This document shows positions 1 to 11,644 of a DNA stretch of 64,000 nucleotides, piece after piece. The notes beneath the pieces were generated by a model. That model made no database searches. It saw nothing but the letters and a program-made list of their open reading frames with translations, and was not told the origin of the DNA. This stretch comes from Panorpa germanica (taxonomy: Eukaryota; Arthropoda; Insecta; Mecoptera; Panorpidae). The stretch is taken from contig OY783203.1 of assembly GCA_963678705.1 (NCBI GenBank), forward strand, positions 6,696,001 to 6,760,000. Reading direction: 5' to 3'. Each line of letters opens with the position of its first letter. The stretch's first letter is position 1. Both the position numbers and the translations under genes were made by a program.

Positions 1-923
1 ACTACGATGTTAATTAAACTTAATAACAATCAAACTCAGAAAATATTTGAGTCATAATGTTACCTTTTTATATCTTATGAATTATAAAAGAAAATCTTTT
101 TAGGTAAAATATTAGTAGCTCTGTTTTAGCAAAATTTAACCAGTAATTAAGGTAATGGTTTTAAAAGCTATAAGTACATATTCTTGGTATCATATTACAG
201 GTTCAGATCAGACCAATATCAATATAAGGCATATTTTATGTCTCATTCAAACTTATTGTAACAAAATAAGGGTAAATGAAACATAAACTATGTCGCATGT
301 TTATGTTGCACTGCTCTGGACGGACATTTTGTGTTTAACGGGATTTTACTTATTACTTTTAAACATAAATTAATTATTTACTAATTCAAGTGATCTAATA
401 CATTGTAGTAGTAAGCATTTCATGGTTCAAAGGTCATAGATTGTAAATTACGTCATCGTCTGAAATATTATAAATAAATAAACAATGTAACTTTTTAAAT
501 TACGCGTTAAATAATTTTAGATTTTACGTTCAAACAAAACATGATCTTTGCTCTTAATAGATAAATTATGTGTTTACAGTTTACTACTTGAATATTACAT
601 GATATACTCCCAGTAAACATTTTGGAGTCACTTTGATATCATATTGAAGAAACGTATGATTTTCTTGTCATGAAACAATTTAATGTGATTTCACTTGCTC
701 AAGGTAAATGTCAGTGATATGAACTACAAATGGCAAAATCACTTCCCTAGCCTCACTACCAGTGCAAATGCAATGAAGTTGCAAATAAACTATTATAGTG
801 TAACAGAGGCAGATATATTTTGTTTCTTTTTCTATAATATTCTGTTGAAATGAATGCGGAATTTTCTCTCTACTATAATAAATACTTTCAAATATAAAAG
901 ATACTACTGTATGTCCATTTAAG

Positions 924-985
924 TTGACGACACAGTGAGCGAAAGTATTAATGCTTGACGATTAATGCTGTGTCTTCGGGTTACA
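924..985 (+). repeat. SINE head fragment (tRNA-like)
   Basis: A short block reading as a degraded copy of the tRNA-like head seen at 9783 and 24555: a GACACAGTGAGCGAAAG start, an inner ATTAATGCT repeat and GCTGTGTCTTCGGGTT where the pol III B box would lie. Body and tail are missing. The family is defined by the better copies at 39020, 54100 and 56287. Confidence 0.4.
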
Positions 986-2030
986 TAAAGAAAGTAACGT
1001 AATATGCAACATTTTGTGACCTATTTTATTACTTTTAAAAAAATAAATCTACCTATTTGTAGATCAATAATATTAGAAAATCTTTAAGTCTTTTTCAATG
1101 ATTAAAGGGTTATAAAATATCTTTTTAATCCGTTTTAAGCAAAATTAGGCTCCTAAGTCGAATATTACATAGTTTTAAGGTAATAAAGCTAAGATTTCGC
1201 TGTTCATGAAATAGTTAACACTAATATACCGCAATTGTTATGTACAAAGTTGCATATATCCCAAAGAGTTGGGAAATATACGACAACGTGTGTTCTACTC
1301 TCATTAAAAAAGATGTTTACAGATGTAAAGCAACACTTAAACACCCCATCAAATAAATCGGAGGACGCAAATTCATTTATCTTGAGTGTATTATATCTCT
1401 AAGAATAGTGGATCATATCCTGAGGAATAAAATTGAAAAAGGTCCTACAAAAAAAAGTTTCTAATTTGCTACTTAAAGGTAAATGACCTTTTTTCTTATT
1501 CCAATATTTAGACGCAATCGACGGAGGCCCCCTTCGAAACGCGTGCGCTAATACACATCTGACCCCTAATAAAGCAATTTGTGGTCATAAATCTGTTAAC
1601 ATATATTTTTATAAATAAATTTTCTTAAAAATATTACATATATAAAGTAATATAATAACTTCTGTCATTTAATTTTAATAAAAGCTTGTTCTTAGTATGC
1701 TTTGTATGCTTTGTATTCTATTCTTCTTCATGATGTTTCGTGATACTAAATGTTGGATGTTAGGCGGTTGGGTGTATCGTCCTAGTTACTTTGTGTTCTT
1801 ATATTTTAACATCCTTACGGTCGAGCCTTAACTGACATTGTCAAAAGTAATAATTCAAAATAAAGTGGCAGGTGAGGCTGGATACAGGGCACTGGAGAGC
1901 GGAGAGTTAATCTTAGGGAGAAACAGACTTGTTTTATTTTACTGTAACACGAAAACAAAAACACAACAAACGTTTAAGTCAAGATATGGTGTTATGGTAT
2001 ACATCAGTACTTCAGTTCACGTAGTTGCAG

Positions 2031-2034
<4 letters not shown>

Positions 2035-2107
<73 letters not shown>
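2035..2107. repeat. (TA)n microsatellite
   Basis: An uninterrupted run of alternating T and A, 73 bases long. It creates a run of Tyr-Ile codons in one frame, which is why a 95-residue open frame appears across it. That frame is not a gene. Confidence 0.97.
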
Positions 2108-2110
<3 letters not shown>

Positions 2111-2280
2111 TACATTTTATACTAAGTAAATAATAACTGCATGAAACCAGCCTCGAATATGTATTTTTTAAGCTCTATTTAAATTTTAGATGCAAAATAT
2201 AGAAACGGTCTTACAATTTAATGAGTTACAGTCTATACAGTAAGTCATACTATTGATGCTGTATTTGCAAGTCCATTCCA

Positions 2281-2368
2281 TTAGCCAGCGCTATATTTTC
2301 TGGGTTTAGCTTTAATTGAATATACCCTCATATAATCATAAACTTATTAGGCAATAGTCCACATATAT
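2281..2368 (+). repeat. SINE body, left part, split by a MITE
   Basis: Matches the SINE body at 54120 and 56297: the AGCGCTATATTTTCTGGG block, then a CTTATTAGGCAA block and an ACATATAT stretch. The copy stops at the edge of the hAT MITE at 2369 and the expected continuation (TGAGGCC...) resumes at 2763. The MITE therefore inserted into an existing SINE. Confidence 0.6.
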
Positions 2369-2762
2369 CAGGCCTTGGGGGGTGGCAAGCAGGGCGACCG
2401 CCCGGGGCCTCGCTCTTGTAGGGGCCCCGCATTCTCGCGCAATAACCCAAGTAGAAATATTAATTACTATATATGTATTTGAATCTCGCGCCTCGTTCTT
2501 TAGAAAACCCACTCGAATCACTACGTATATCTTTTAAGGCATGTACTTTAGTTTATCATCATTAATATTTGCCGACTTTGTGCTTGTTAAATTTTATAAA
2601 ACTTCCAATATAAAATTTAATTTCTCGTCAATTATCATCAAAAATACTTACTTACAATTTACATAAATTATACAAAGAACTAGTGCCTCGCAAAGATCTG
2701 CCGCCCCGGGTCCTCGCAAAGTTCTGCTGCCCGTGGTCTCGCAATGGCTAAGGCCGCCCCTG
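2369..2762 (-). mobile_element. hAT-type MITE (copy 1)
   Basis: The right end TTAAGGCCGCCCCTG-like terminus and the inner segments match, in reverse, the element at 18700-19079. Shared blocks are a CGAGGC-rich subterminal zone, a central AT-rich core resembling TATAATTTAAGTAAATTG, and a GCGAGATTCAAATACATAT block. At 394 bp against 380 bp the two are full-length relatives. The left terminus has lost a few bases. The ends are of the hAT kind (CAG...CTG). No transposase is encoded. It sits inside a SINE, with the SINE continuing on both sides. Confidence 0.75.
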
Positions 2763-2825
2763 TGAGGCCAGGATACCATGTCAACATAGTAGAAGATAAC
2801 ATAAGTTAACAAATTAGATATACAT
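2763..2825 (+). repeat. SINE body, right part, split by a MITE
   Basis: TGAGGCCAGGATACCATGTC followed by an AACATAGTAG block and a GTTAAC-like tail. It continues the SINE interrupted at 2369. Similar tail blocks occur near 23941 and 60689. Confidence 0.5.
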
Positions 2826-4806
2826 TATTGTTTTAACCTTTCTATATTTAAAAAGAATCACATCAAAGGAATTGACCATCTTTATGCAAAAAATAGCGGA
2901 TGTTTTTATAGTGTTAAAACACATTTCCAAATTACAAAAAGAAATATATGTAAAATTCAAATTTGTAATGTTTCTTTTCCTCATTTTACGGCGATTTTAA
3001 CTTTCAGTTATATTCGCCAAGTTCTTTTATATATTGTTGATCAAATTTGTTATAACATTCTGTAACTGTCCTTTAATATTGTGGTTTCTTTCTCGGATGG
3101 TTGCATATTAGATAGTAACATGTATTGCATTGTAATTTAGGGTTAATGATTTATATGTTTATGTGAATGTATAATAGGTAAACACAGATAATGTAGCGCC
3201 GGTTCAAGAACCGAATCTAAAGACACAGCTGTCTCAAATCAAACAGCAATGCTCTGTCACTTTGTCATCTTATAATTAATTTATTTCTGTGTAAAATGAC
3301 GTAAATGTTGAATATTGTTAGAACCATGATAGATTTCATAAAGAGAAACGTAGGTTTTAGCAATATTTGATAAAATAAAGTTATGTAGATCTAAAAATCC
3401 CATTGTTATTATTTTTAATTTCAACTTACATTTCAAAATAGACAGAGTTTATCTTAAGACAAGTGTTCCCTTAGTGTGCGCTAAGCCTTAATCTACTGTA
3501 GACTGCTATAAATTATTAATGTTAAAAAAAAAACATCATTTACATCATTCTAAAACCTTGAAAAATATTTTTCTATATAAATTATTTTGTTTTGATTTTT
3601 AAAATCAGAATTGCACTTAAAATAGTTGTTTATATTAAATATATTTCAACGTTCCTATTAATTAAACTTAGATTTGACATAAAATGTTTCTCAACTTGTA
3701 GATAGCTCTCCCAATTCAAACAAAATAATTTCTAAAACTGACAGTTTGATAATGTCAACTACAACACATCGCCAACTAATTAATTATACTTTACAAACAT
3801 ACTCGTAATATTTGTTAGAGAATATAGAATATAAGGAAACTATGAGTGAATACGTACTAGTGTGATTCATTTGGTTTGCTGTTTCATATTCGTACGATGC
3901 ATGTGTAGATCAGTAGTCTTGATGTGCAGCTTAGTGAACGGTTGATCCCTGCTCTCAGCCATTAGACAACAGCAAACGAGAAGCAGTAATGAAACGCAGA
4001 GGCGTAACGTAAAAAAGTAGCGTAAGGGTAGAACCAAATTAAAATTTAAAAATATATATAACTTGCAGGATTGCGAGAGATTGTTATTGAGATGTACCCC
4101 AGACGATGCGGTGAACGTTTGATTAAATGTTTGCAACCAACGTGTTGGATATTGGAAGATTGACATGGCAAGTTTCCTGCTACACGGTGGAACGAATGTT
4201 AGATCTGAATGATTTATTTATTTTATTAATTTGTTGATATTATTGACACTGACACTGTTTAACAAAAGCTTTTAAGTAAATAAAGAAACCTTTAAGTATA
4301 AAATCTTCCATTGTTGGATGATTCGTGCTGCAGTGCATGAAATGTGGATCAAGTGTGTGATGGGGGTAGAAAAATCAGTTTTGACGCGGGTCAAAAGACC
4401 GACAACAGCTCGAACTTCTTCCAACATGAACGTTGGGCACACTTAGTTCCAACATTGACTACACGATGCGTCCAACGTCGTTAGGCGCCGGCTTTACCAA
4501 CAAGTTATAAAAGTATGGATGAATATAAAAGTTTATCTAAATCAGTGCGACTCCAATGGTTTGGATCATAAAAGTTCAACAAATTTAGTTCACTCATATC
4601 TAAAACGTCAATTTATGAATGATAATATATGAATAGCAAATGTTACATTATTATTATGTATACGTGTATTATATAAACAATCATGCCACAGATGGGGATT
4701 GCTCGTAATTTGCGGAATGAAATTTACTGACAATGCCCGTACCTTAAAACGAATTAGGTATTAAAACAAAAAACAAGTAAGCTCCATCAGAAACTAATAT
4801 AAACAT
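2826..4806. other. Intronic AT-rich DNA, nothing recognised
   Basis: Both strands were read without finding a supported exon, repeat boundary or motif. A 99-residue minus-strand open frame at 3867-4166 has no recognisable domain. Around 4378-4500 there is a GC-richer patch with two spaced TTCCAACAT motifs, cause unknown. Confidence 0.4.
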
Positions 4807-4963
4807 CAGTGGCGTAGCTTGCCTTGGACGGGCCCCGTATCAAAATTTGTTGGGGGGCCCAAATGATGAGTAAAGATTTTTCACAAAAGGAACAAAGACA
4901 CACATTTGGGGCCCTTGTAGCCCGGGGCCCCGTATCATTGATACGGAGGTAGCTACGCCACTG
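4807..4963. mobile_element. Short hAT-type MITE with TSD
   Basis: A 157-bp element with terminal inverted repeats CAGTGGCGTAGCT and AGCTACGCCACTG. It is flanked by 8-bp target duplications ATAAACAT (4799-4806) and ATGAACAT (4964-4971) that differ at one base. CAG...CTG ends plus an 8-bp duplication are the signature of hAT transposons. The inside is GC-rich with GGGGCCC blocks and could fold into a hairpin. It encodes nothing and needs a transposase from elsewhere. A lone terminus-like CAGTAGCGTAGCTA near 8886 may be a remnant of a relative. Confidence 0.85.
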
Positions 4964-4971
4964 ATGAACAT

Positions 4972-7900
4972 ATAAGTTTAAAATAATATTATCAAATGGT
5001 GCAGTGGTTTATCATAGAAAATGCTAGTATAGTTCAAATTACGAGAGTTCGGCGGCGACTCATACTTGAAAAAAGTTGTGGGGTATAAACTGCCGATATA
5101 ACTAAAAAGCACTGACCCACTTATTTTTTTATAATGTGTATAGAAACGAATAAGATAAAATTCATTATCAAATTATAGATTTATACCGCTCTTATAACTT
5201 CTTTTAAGTATAAGTCACCGCCGAACTATCGTGATTTGGACTATAGAGGAACCTCTCTAGAATTTAGAACTTCGCACTATGAATTTTTAACTAAATAAGA
5301 TAAAAAAATAGTTTACACAAGAGAAACTAGAATATTAAATATATATATATAAATACATTTCTAGTAAGGCACAAACAGTATTTCAGAAAATCGAGGTAAA
5401 AAGGACCCATGTACAGACTAGCGTAGTACTAGGGTTGCACAGTACTAGAATCAAGCATTTCAATTGTTTTAAATTGAATAGACATAATGCCCGAGTAGAA
5501 AATGTAATACTTGAATCAGCTTGTAGTAAAACTGGAACTCAAAAATGAAATATCACATTATTTTAGAAGAAATATAAAAAAAAAATAATATATGAAATTG
5601 TTTTAATAATAACTCAAGTTAAGGCTCCCTTCTCTGGTACCCCGCACACCACGCCCTTGTTAAGGCTCTGACAGAATCCCACATCGTTTCGCTCACTAGT
5701 AAGTGTAGCACGTCTTCAACTTAGAAATTTATTGTGATCCTTCTTGTATATAAATAATTATTGCATAAATAAATGCATATTTCATTACCCACTGGCGGGA
5801 TGTGGGTCAGATGGTGCAGAATTCAAAGAACCTTCTTCATAGGACGGTGTCTGAAATCCCGACGACTAGTGGACTCTTGGTCTCTTGGACACCTTCCCTC
5901 GCGGTCAGAACCGAATGATATATGTGTATAATTATATTACGTGTTTCAACTCTGCGTGATATTGTTAGAGTACGAATATACTGTATTGTATACTGAATAA
6001 TCATGTTATCCATTTATTATATTTTAAACAAATTTGTAATTATAAAACCTTTTCTTTTAGATATCAACTATATTTTCATCACGTTATTTATCACAATTTT
6101 TAAATATAGATTTGTTGCAATATCAATCCACTTTACTCTAAGCCCCCCTCCTCTTTTTTCACACACCTAGTACGTTCTTTGACATTCAAGTTTTAACTTG
6201 CAAACGGATCAAATATTTTCTTAAATTCAAATGAGTATGTAGTTGCTAGTTATTTTGTTAGTTTAATCTGGAAACAATATTCATCTCTTTCTTTCAACTA
6301 ACAATCACTAACCGATCAGAATGTCTCAAGTTCGTCTTTATCTGTAACACAACCACCAACGTAATACTAATATTAAATTCAATTGTTTAATTTATAAATA
6401 TTTTTACAATAATATTGCTGTCTCTTTTTTTTACATATAATAATCTTAAATAAAACAATGAACTGCTCTAACACATTATAATAATTTTCACTAAATTTCA
6501 AAACAAATAATAGAATTTGTTATGACTTACCGGTCAGTGATCTCGGTGCACGTGTTCAAACATAAACAAAACAATAAGCGTTGTTGCCATATTTACACAA
6601 TTAAAATTAAAGTAATATTTAAATAAATTTACAATATTGCACGATCAAAATATTTAAAGACAAACAGTTGCAAATAAATTTAATTAATAATAATTTTGAT
6701 TTTAATGTATAATTAATTTTTTTTTATGCTCTGTTTTATAAAAGAGATGGCAATTCATAGAAGGGATGAGGGTAGGAAATAATCATAGCGAATTTATGAG
6801 GTCAGAGGAATGCACCACCTATGTGTGTATAAATACATATATAACAAAAATTTCAATTATGCGCAAGTTTCATAATGATATTAAACTTAAATCATACGTT
6901 GAAATATTTGGCAATATCCTCGACTACATATTATGAGCTCATGGTGGATAATTTATTCTGAATCCTCATAGGTGTTTTGTAGGTCTGTCATTATAAATAT
7001 TAAATATACATTCACTCCATTCAAAATGTATTTATTATGTTAACAAGTTAGCTACATGTTAATTCAATTAAAACTTTTAATACAAAAAAAATTAAAAATG
7101 CTTTGATTATTTTTTTACTGTATCAAATATGGACAGTGTTCTGCTAAAAGAAGTTAGCCTACAATTTTTTTTGTAATCGCATTAATTTTTCTGTGTCATT
7201 GAGATACGTTTCTCTTTTCGTGTTGTATAATTATAATTTTTATTCACATATTTATGTAAAATATTAGTTTTATTTACGTAAAATACCTGTAAGTATTTGT
7301 GCACATCTCTGTTTATGATGTCACCATCAAAAGCATGCAACCAAGCTTGGTAATGCGACCGAGGAACATAGTCGTTTAAAACGTACTCCAAACCAGTTTA
7401 GTTTCGTTCGTGCCGTGTGTTTTCTCTCACTCGTATACATATTCGTTCTCTCACTAACAACACAGTTCCATTCTCATTCGGTTCGAGCAGATTCGACGCT
7501 AAGGTTTGCAATGAGTCGCCTCATGTGCGGACGTCCTTCGTAGAGAAGAACTGGCCCTATAGTGAAGACACATTCAACTAAAGAAGTACATATGTATATG
7601 TACTACCATTGTCTAACGCTTATTAAAATTGTTTCTTTGGTGAATACGCGGCAGTAACATTTTCAACTCTCATATTTTTAGTTATTGAAAAACTGAACTA
7701 AATATTGTTATTGATGAAAAGAACAAATGCTGCATGAATAATATATTAAGTAGATACTTTTATTTAGTTAAAGTATTTAAAATAATGACATTTAAACAAA
7801 TAAAAAAATGTGTATCAATAAGACCGCCTTCTGCCAGTCTTACAAATAGACTTAATATATTCAAATTGTTGTCATTGTCATTAAATATACGTAATAACAA

Positions 7901-8062
7901 ATGGAAATATTATAATTTTAGAGCGGCATCTTTTTAGTAAAATACTAATAAACTATATCTTTCATCGTTACACATAAATAGTACATTTAGTTTAAGAATT
8001 CTTTTGATACTTACGAAAAATTTCAACTATTGTATCATGTAATTAATATCTATATATATGTA

Positions 8063-8068
<6 letters not shown>
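4972..8068. other. Intronic DNA; one GC-richer island
   Basis: Mostly AT-rich with no supported gene. At about 5780-5925 there is a GC-richer block with a roughly 45-codon open frame ending TGA near 5912. It has no recognisable domain and may be a decayed transposon piece. At 7380-7560 another less AT-rich block carries TCTCTCACT repeats. Neither can be assigned. Confidence 0.35.

Positions 8069-8113
<45 letters not shown>
8069..8113. repeat. (TA)n microsatellite
   Basis: A clean run of alternating T and A, 45 bases. Confidence 0.95.
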
Positions 8114-8116
<3 letters not shown>

Positions 8117-8180
8117 AAATGGGTGTGTATGGACATCCTACCAGAAGGGGTCCTTAGAATAAGTCAGAAAATTATCAACG

Positions 8181-8262
8181 ACACTGGTAGCTTAGTGGCT
8201 TAGAGCATTATCGTACGACAATACCATGTTGAAGACACCAATTTTCGTTCGACCTGGTGATC
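8181..8262 (+). repeat. tRNA-like SINE head candidate
   Basis: TAGCTTAGTGGCTTAGAGC resembles a pol III A box of a tRNA, and CGTTCGACCTGG about 45 bases later resembles a B box (GTTCGANNC). The spacing fits a tRNA-derived SINE. The downstream body does not match the other SINE copies well, so it may be another subfamily or a decayed tRNA-like sequence. It does not fold into a convincing functional tRNA. Confidence 0.35.
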
Positions 8263-8447
8263 GTGGTGGTATGCGAATGAACGTATTTCCGATGACTGAC
8301 ATTGCATCACTCGTGCTAACGGTGAACAGTGTTTTTTGAGATAACGACAAATTCGAATGTACTCCAGCGATTTTGTTGATTACATTTATGAAATATCTCA
8401 GTATTAAATCAGACGATTCAAAGTTACTTCACTACTGAACTGTCCTA

Positions 8448-8470
8448 ATGGTATATATTCGTATATATTC

Positions 8471-8504
<34 letters not shown>
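8448..8504. repeat. GTATATATTC repeats merging into (TA)n
   Basis: About two and a half copies of a GTATATATTC decamer run into an alternating TA tract of about 33 bases. A transition from minisatellite to microsatellite. Confidence 0.9.
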
Positions 8505-8508
<4 letters not shown>

Positions 8509-9780
8509 TACATAGCGAGAATTACACAGCTGACCTGTTAACACAAAAATTCTTAGCTTATATTTTGTCTATAAACACTTAACGATAAAACTAAAAATAT
8601 TATTAATGTATCTAAAATACATGGAATTTAAAAAATGTTTTGTCTTTTTGTTTCTACTTCTAATTTGACATTTTAAACTTGTGCGGTGTGTCGCAAGATT
8701 GTTTTAGATATTTAAAATATCTGTCGTTCTCTTCAGTATGTTAGACAGTGTGTTAAATATTACAAGTATTTTACAGTCGAATTAAAATAAATATAGAGCG
8801 TGGGTGATATTCGTAAATAACTAAAATTACAAACAAAAGCAGGCTGCTATATATGTTATAACGGATGGACAAGCTACTTAAAATCAGTAGCGTAGCTAAT
8901 TTGACATAAATATTTTATTCACAGTTTCAAAATATAATAAAATTAGTCTTCTTTAAAATCATATCTACTTTTACAATCGTATTTATTGCTCTCTTAAACC
9001 CCTTTCCCACTTACTGAGTTTTAGTGTGAAATTTCAGCTTGTGAAATATAAAGAAATAAAATTAATTATATTTAATACAATAATTTATATAAAATAAAAA
9101 TAGTAAGTATTACAAAATAATGTATATTACTGACTAAGATATAACGCATGATTCTTCAAGTTCAAAATTACATTTAAGTTTAAAACCTTAAATTAAAACT
9201 AAAAACAGTGAGTGGGAATTGGGCTTTACGCTACTATTTCAAACTATGCTAAATATTTATTTCAATATTAATAAAACTGTATTATTATTTAACATTTCTT
9301 ATTACGTATTCAAATCAGTAATATTCTGTTAATGATTACAAATTATCTTTAATCTTATGCATCGTCTGTACCATTTATAATATACGAGTATGTGTTAGAG
9401 AATATGTTAATATGTAGTAGATGTTTTTACGATAATTATTTTCAGTTTACCACAAGAAAAAGAACAGGTTAACACAAAACTATACAGGTGAAGACAATTA
9501 CTTACTACTTTTACTAAACAATTGAATAACCATTAATCTTGACAATAGAACAGTTATTGTTTTATCTTTACCTTCTACTTTACCTACAGCTGCAATGAAA
9601 GCCTTTTGGCTTGCTTTGTTCCCGAATTCGGTTGCCAACTACCACCAGTTGTTTCATGCAAAACTTTTTGAAATTTAACACATACCATAAAGCAATACCT
9701 TCCAATCAAAGAGTAAATATTTTAAATAGTTTTATATGATTTCACATCTGTTTCCGTAATATGCAAAGTATTTATAGTCT
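8505..9780. other. Intronic AT-rich DNA, nothing recognised
   Basis: No exon, repeat boundary or motif could be supported here apart from the lone hAT-like terminus CAGTAGCGTAGCTA near 8886. Confidence 0.4.
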
Positions 9781-9782
9781 GG

Positions 9783-9877
9783 ATAGACGGCACAATAGTC
9801 GAGAGCATTTATGCTTAAAACCACACTGCTGTGTCTTCAAGTTCGATCATAGGCTAGCGCTATATTTTATATTATAT
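9783..9877 (+). repeat. SINE head and start of body
   Basis: GACGGCACAATAGTCGAGAG, an inner ATTTATGCT, then CACTGCTGTGTCTTCAAG and GTTCGATCATAGG (B-box-like GTTCGATC), followed by the CTAGCGCTATATTTT body start. The copy is cut where the unclassified repeat begins at 9878. It is one of the better heads in the window for defining the family. Confidence 0.6.
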
Positions 9878-10130
9878 AATGTCCCAGGTGTATATTTATG
9901 ATCTTATATTCTCATGATCTTATATGTTTGGTAGTGAATTTTGTATGGCAGCGCGAAAACGGCTCCGTCAATGTTTTTGAAAATTGTCTATTTCGTAAAG
10001 AAAAAAAATTGTAAGACTTTTGGCCTGGATTTTCAGGATTTTTTCCTGAATTTTCTGGAAACCCGTAATTTTGGAAAAACTGGAAAAAAAGTGAGCCCTT
10101 TTTTGCTGTATTACTTTTAATTCGTAAGAC
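9878..10130 (+). repeat. Unclassified interspersed repeat A, copy 1
   Basis: Starts AATGTCCCAGGTGT and contains TATGTTTGGTAGTGAATTTT, GTATGGCAGCGCGAAAACGG, a TCTATTTCGTAAAGAAAAAA block and CCCGTAATTTTGGAAAAACT. The same blocks in the same order occur at 10669 (+), 20527 (-), 21735 (-) and 22565 (-). No terminal inverted repeats, coding frame or target duplication was found, so the class is unknown. A Helitron-like or other non-autonomous element is possible. Confidence 0.7.
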
Positions 10131-10668
10131 AGTTACGTGTATTTAAGGTTTATCTAATATAATAAACCTATAATATATCTTATAATAGGTAACCTATTAT
10201 GTAAACAATGTTACCTAACATACAACGTTACGTGATTTATTTTACTCCTTTTTTAAAAAATGCTGTGAAATATTACTTATGTCGTTTTGTGCCATCTACG
10301 TGTATTATACAAAGAATATATATTTAAATAATATTTATTTTTAAAGAATAAGGCTGCTGTGCTCATGGTTATCGCAAACGTTAATTAACACTGCTAGTGA
10401 AACAGAAATAACACACTTATAAAAAAGTAGTAAACGTAAAAATGATTAAAAACAGATCATGATATTTCTAGTAACTTTTACTCTTAATATCAATCGAAAA
10501 ACACCGATTAGAATTATTAATACAATTACTTAAATTAGTAATTAATATTGTGAAAATATTTATTCCCTTTAACGTCCGCAGAAAGTTTGACAGGAGATGG
10601 CAAAACAACTACAATCCATATGTAATGTGCTATATTTTTTTTAATTTAATTCTATCATCATATATTAT
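10131..10668. other. AT-rich spacer between two repeat copies
   Basis: Nothing recognised. The spacer separates two same-orientation copies of repeat A that start 791 bases apart. Confidence 0.4.
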
Positions 10669-11100
10669 AATGTCCCAGGTGTTTGAATCTATTCTTATAT
10701 TCTTATATTCTTATATTCTTATATTCTTATATGTTTGGTACTGAATTTTGTATGGCAGCGCGAAAACGGCTCCGGCGATCTTTTTAAAAATTTCCTATTT
10801 CGTAGAGAAAAAAATTCTAAGACTTTTGGCGTCCCCGGATTTTTCCCTGAATTTCCTGGAAACCCGTAATTTTGGAAAAACTGGAAAGAAAGTGATCCCT
10901 TTTTTGCTGTATTACTTTTAACTCGTAAACGATAGAAAGTTTAAACTTTGCATGTGTATTAAGGCATTTAATGCTAACATTTCTCAAAAATTAGAAATTC
11001 AAAAATTGACAAAGGGGGGGTTGAAGAAATTCGGGGGCCCGGTAGGGAACTTTGTAGAAAGTTCATATTCTATATTTAAGAATAATTAAGTATAGTATTA
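10669..11100 (+). repeat. Unclassified interspersed repeat A, copy 2
   Basis: Starts AATGTCCCAGGTGT like copy 1 and is the longest copy: after the CCCGTAATTTTGGAAAAACT block it continues through AAACGATAGAAAGTTTAAAC, TGCTAACATTTCTC, AAATTAGAAATTCAAAAATT and GGGGGCCCGGTAGGGAACTT. Those later blocks recur inverted in copy 4 at 21735-21870. An open frame across its start is a low-complexity artefact. Confidence 0.75.
10691..10730 (+). repeat. (ATTCTTAT)5 minisatellite
   Basis: Five exact copies of an 8-base unit inside repeat A copy 2. Copy 1 has a degenerate version of the same place, so the expansion happened after the copies separated. Confidence 0.95.
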
Positions 11101-11401
11101 ATAAAAAAAAATTCAAAATTTCCAAATTTTATTGGGGGGCACATGGGCAGTATTTGCCGAGAGTAAAAATTGTGCTAGAAAGTTGAAATTTTGTATATAC
11201 GCTAATCTTGGTAACTTATTTACGAATCAAAAAAAAAAATTCCAAATTTTGAAAAAAAGTTGGTCAAATAACGCATAAATTGAAAATATTTTTTATTTTG
11301 ATAAAAAAAATATATTTTTTTTAGTCAATTTATATGTGTCAAGGTATATGTGCGAGTTTATTTATTATTTCAATTTAAAAATAGAACAGTTAAATATGAT
11401 A

Positions 11402-11640
11402 TTTAATTACGAATTATTTTATTGGATTCAAATCATACACGCCAAAAAGACGTCGCATTGCGACGGGGGTAAACTATAGTAGAGTTAAGTATGAATTGTG
11501 ATTACGAATTATTTTATTGGATTCAAATATACACGCCAAAAAGACGCTTTACGACGGGGGTAAACTCTGGTGGAATTAAAATTTTTACATGAAGTTCAAG
11601 CCACACACAAAAGACAGACGTCGCTTGCGACGGGGGTAAA
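11402..11640 (+). repeat. Three-copy repeat with GTCGC/GCGAC dyads
   Basis: Three degenerate tandem units (markers GACGGGGGTAAA at 11462, 11553 and 11629). Each has ATTACGAATTATTTTATTGG or a decayed form, an ACACGCCAAAAAGACG block, and an inverted repeat GTCGC-N2/3-GCGAC that is intact in units 1 and 3 and broken in unit 2. The GC-rich dyad stands out in AT-rich surroundings. It lies just past repeat A copy 2 and may be part of a larger composite element. Confidence 0.7.
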
Positions 11641-11644
11641 AGCT

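Noticed and set aside
1838..2125. 95-codon frame ending in a Tyr-Ile run
   Set aside because: Produced by the (TA)n microsatellite; no domain.
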